From Mycolicibacterium flavescens (GTDB lineage Bacteria > Actinomycetota > Actinomycetes > Mycobacteriales > Mycobacteriaceae), in the NCBI RefSeq assembly GCF_001722335.1, contig NZ_MIHA01000019.1:46775-110774 (forward strand): DNA of 64,000 nucleotides, given 5' to 3'. Both the position numbers and the translations under genes were made by a program. Below the pieces are notes generated by a model. That model saw only the letters and a program-made list of their open reading frames with translations, made no database searches and had not been told where the DNA came from. Below are positions 63,717-64,000 of the stretch, piece after piece (within the stretch, counting starts at the first letter, position 1; each line of letters starts with the position of its first letter).

Positions 63717-64000
63717 TCAGCCGTCCCAGACGACCAGGCCGTCGTCGCGGAGCCGAGCGCCGTCGGCCGGCGAATGCTCCACCAGCCGGCCGTCGTGCAT
63801 GAGATGGCTGACCGGCACCGACAACCGCAGCACGGCCACGTCGGAGACGATCCGCCGGTGGCAGCGCCACCACACCGCCTCGCTGCACATCATCGCGGTG
63901 TGCTGGGTGCGCGCCTGCTCGACCAGATCGTCGAGCGCGGCCCCGAACTCGGCGGTGCGGGTGTAGGCCGCGTACGCGGCGAACTGGGCGACGCGCCACC
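63717..64000 (-). CDS. DUF488-family protein, C-terminal part (5' end outside window)
   Basis: The frame is open to the window edge: WRVAQFAAYAAYTRTAEFGAALDDLVEQ followed by TAMMCSEAVWWRCHRRIVSD and a C-terminal LVVWDG. The MMCSEAVWWRCHR block is the DUF488 signature (cysteine, glutamate, then RCHR). At least 94 codons remain. The start lies beyond 64000. Function unknown. It is downstream of tRNA-Sec on the opposite strand. Confidence 0.75.
   Translation of the reverse strand, partial: WRVAQFAAYAAYTRTAEFGAALDDLVEQARTQHTAMMCSEAVWWRCHRRIVSDVAVLRLSVPVSHLMHDGRLVEHSPADGARLRDDGLVVWDG

Overview
The window is chromosomal DNA of very high GC content from a mycobacterium, most likely a fast-growing Mycolicibacterium. 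The evidence is an mce operon, FadD8-, MgtA- and MenJ-type genes, KasA-like and cyclopropane-mycolate-synthase-like enzymes, a mycobacterial decapeptide (MPTR-type) repeat protein, a 13E12-family DUF222/HNH gene with an SOS box, and many leaderless-type promoters. The species cannot be named from the sequence alone. Gene order over about 10.7-40.1 kb follows, from memory, the M. tuberculosis Rv0551c-Rv0566c block, with accessory genes inserted and fadD8 in a different orientation.

Layout. 0-8.7 kb: the end of an mce lipid-import operon (mceA partial, then mceB-F) followed by three mce-associated exported proteins. 8.7-17.1 kb: small conserved proteins, an amidohydrolase, FadD8, a TspO/SOUL pair, a secreted decapeptide-repeat protein and menC. 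17.1-20.8 kb: an MpaB-like oxygenase with a TetR regulator and a palindromic operator, two DJ-1/PfpI proteins and a truncated F420-type nitroreductase fragment. 20.8-37.8 kb: bpoC/menH candidate, menD, a membrane protein, mgtA, menG, menJ, grcC1 and htpX, the core of menaquinone synthesis. It is interrupted by a 1.3-kb insertion sequence, a frameshifted 13E12 gene, a Tat-exported FAD enzyme and an esterase. 37.8-40.3 kb: a secreted protein, gpsA, yajQ and tRNA-Tyr.

40.5-47.8 kb: an accessory operon (SDR, orphan TctC-type binding protein, EamA exporter, PhyH-type dioxygenase), a YhgE/Pip membrane protein with a degenerate ABC ATPase, a deazaflavin nitroreductase and a DUF2237 protein. 47.9-53.6 kb: a lipid-envelope cluster with a KasA-like condensing enzyme lacking its cysteine, two mycolate-modifying methyltransferase homologues and an MprF-type flippase. 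53.7-60.4 kb: aldehyde dehydrogenase, a CYP135B-type P450, a collagen-like secreted protein, an APH-like kinase, an Rv1733c-type membrane protein, and an SDR with a divergent HTH regulator. 60.5-64 kb: a Ser/Thr kinase fused to an extracellular amino-acid-binding domain, a 45-residue small protein, selD, tRNA-Sec and a truncated DUF488 gene.

The men genes together would build and modify menaquinone: MenC, MenD and the MenH candidate make the ring, GrcC1 the side chain, MenG methylates the ring and MenJ reduces the side chain. No stretch longer than about 230 bases lacks a gene. No CRISPR array, rRNA or prophage was seen.
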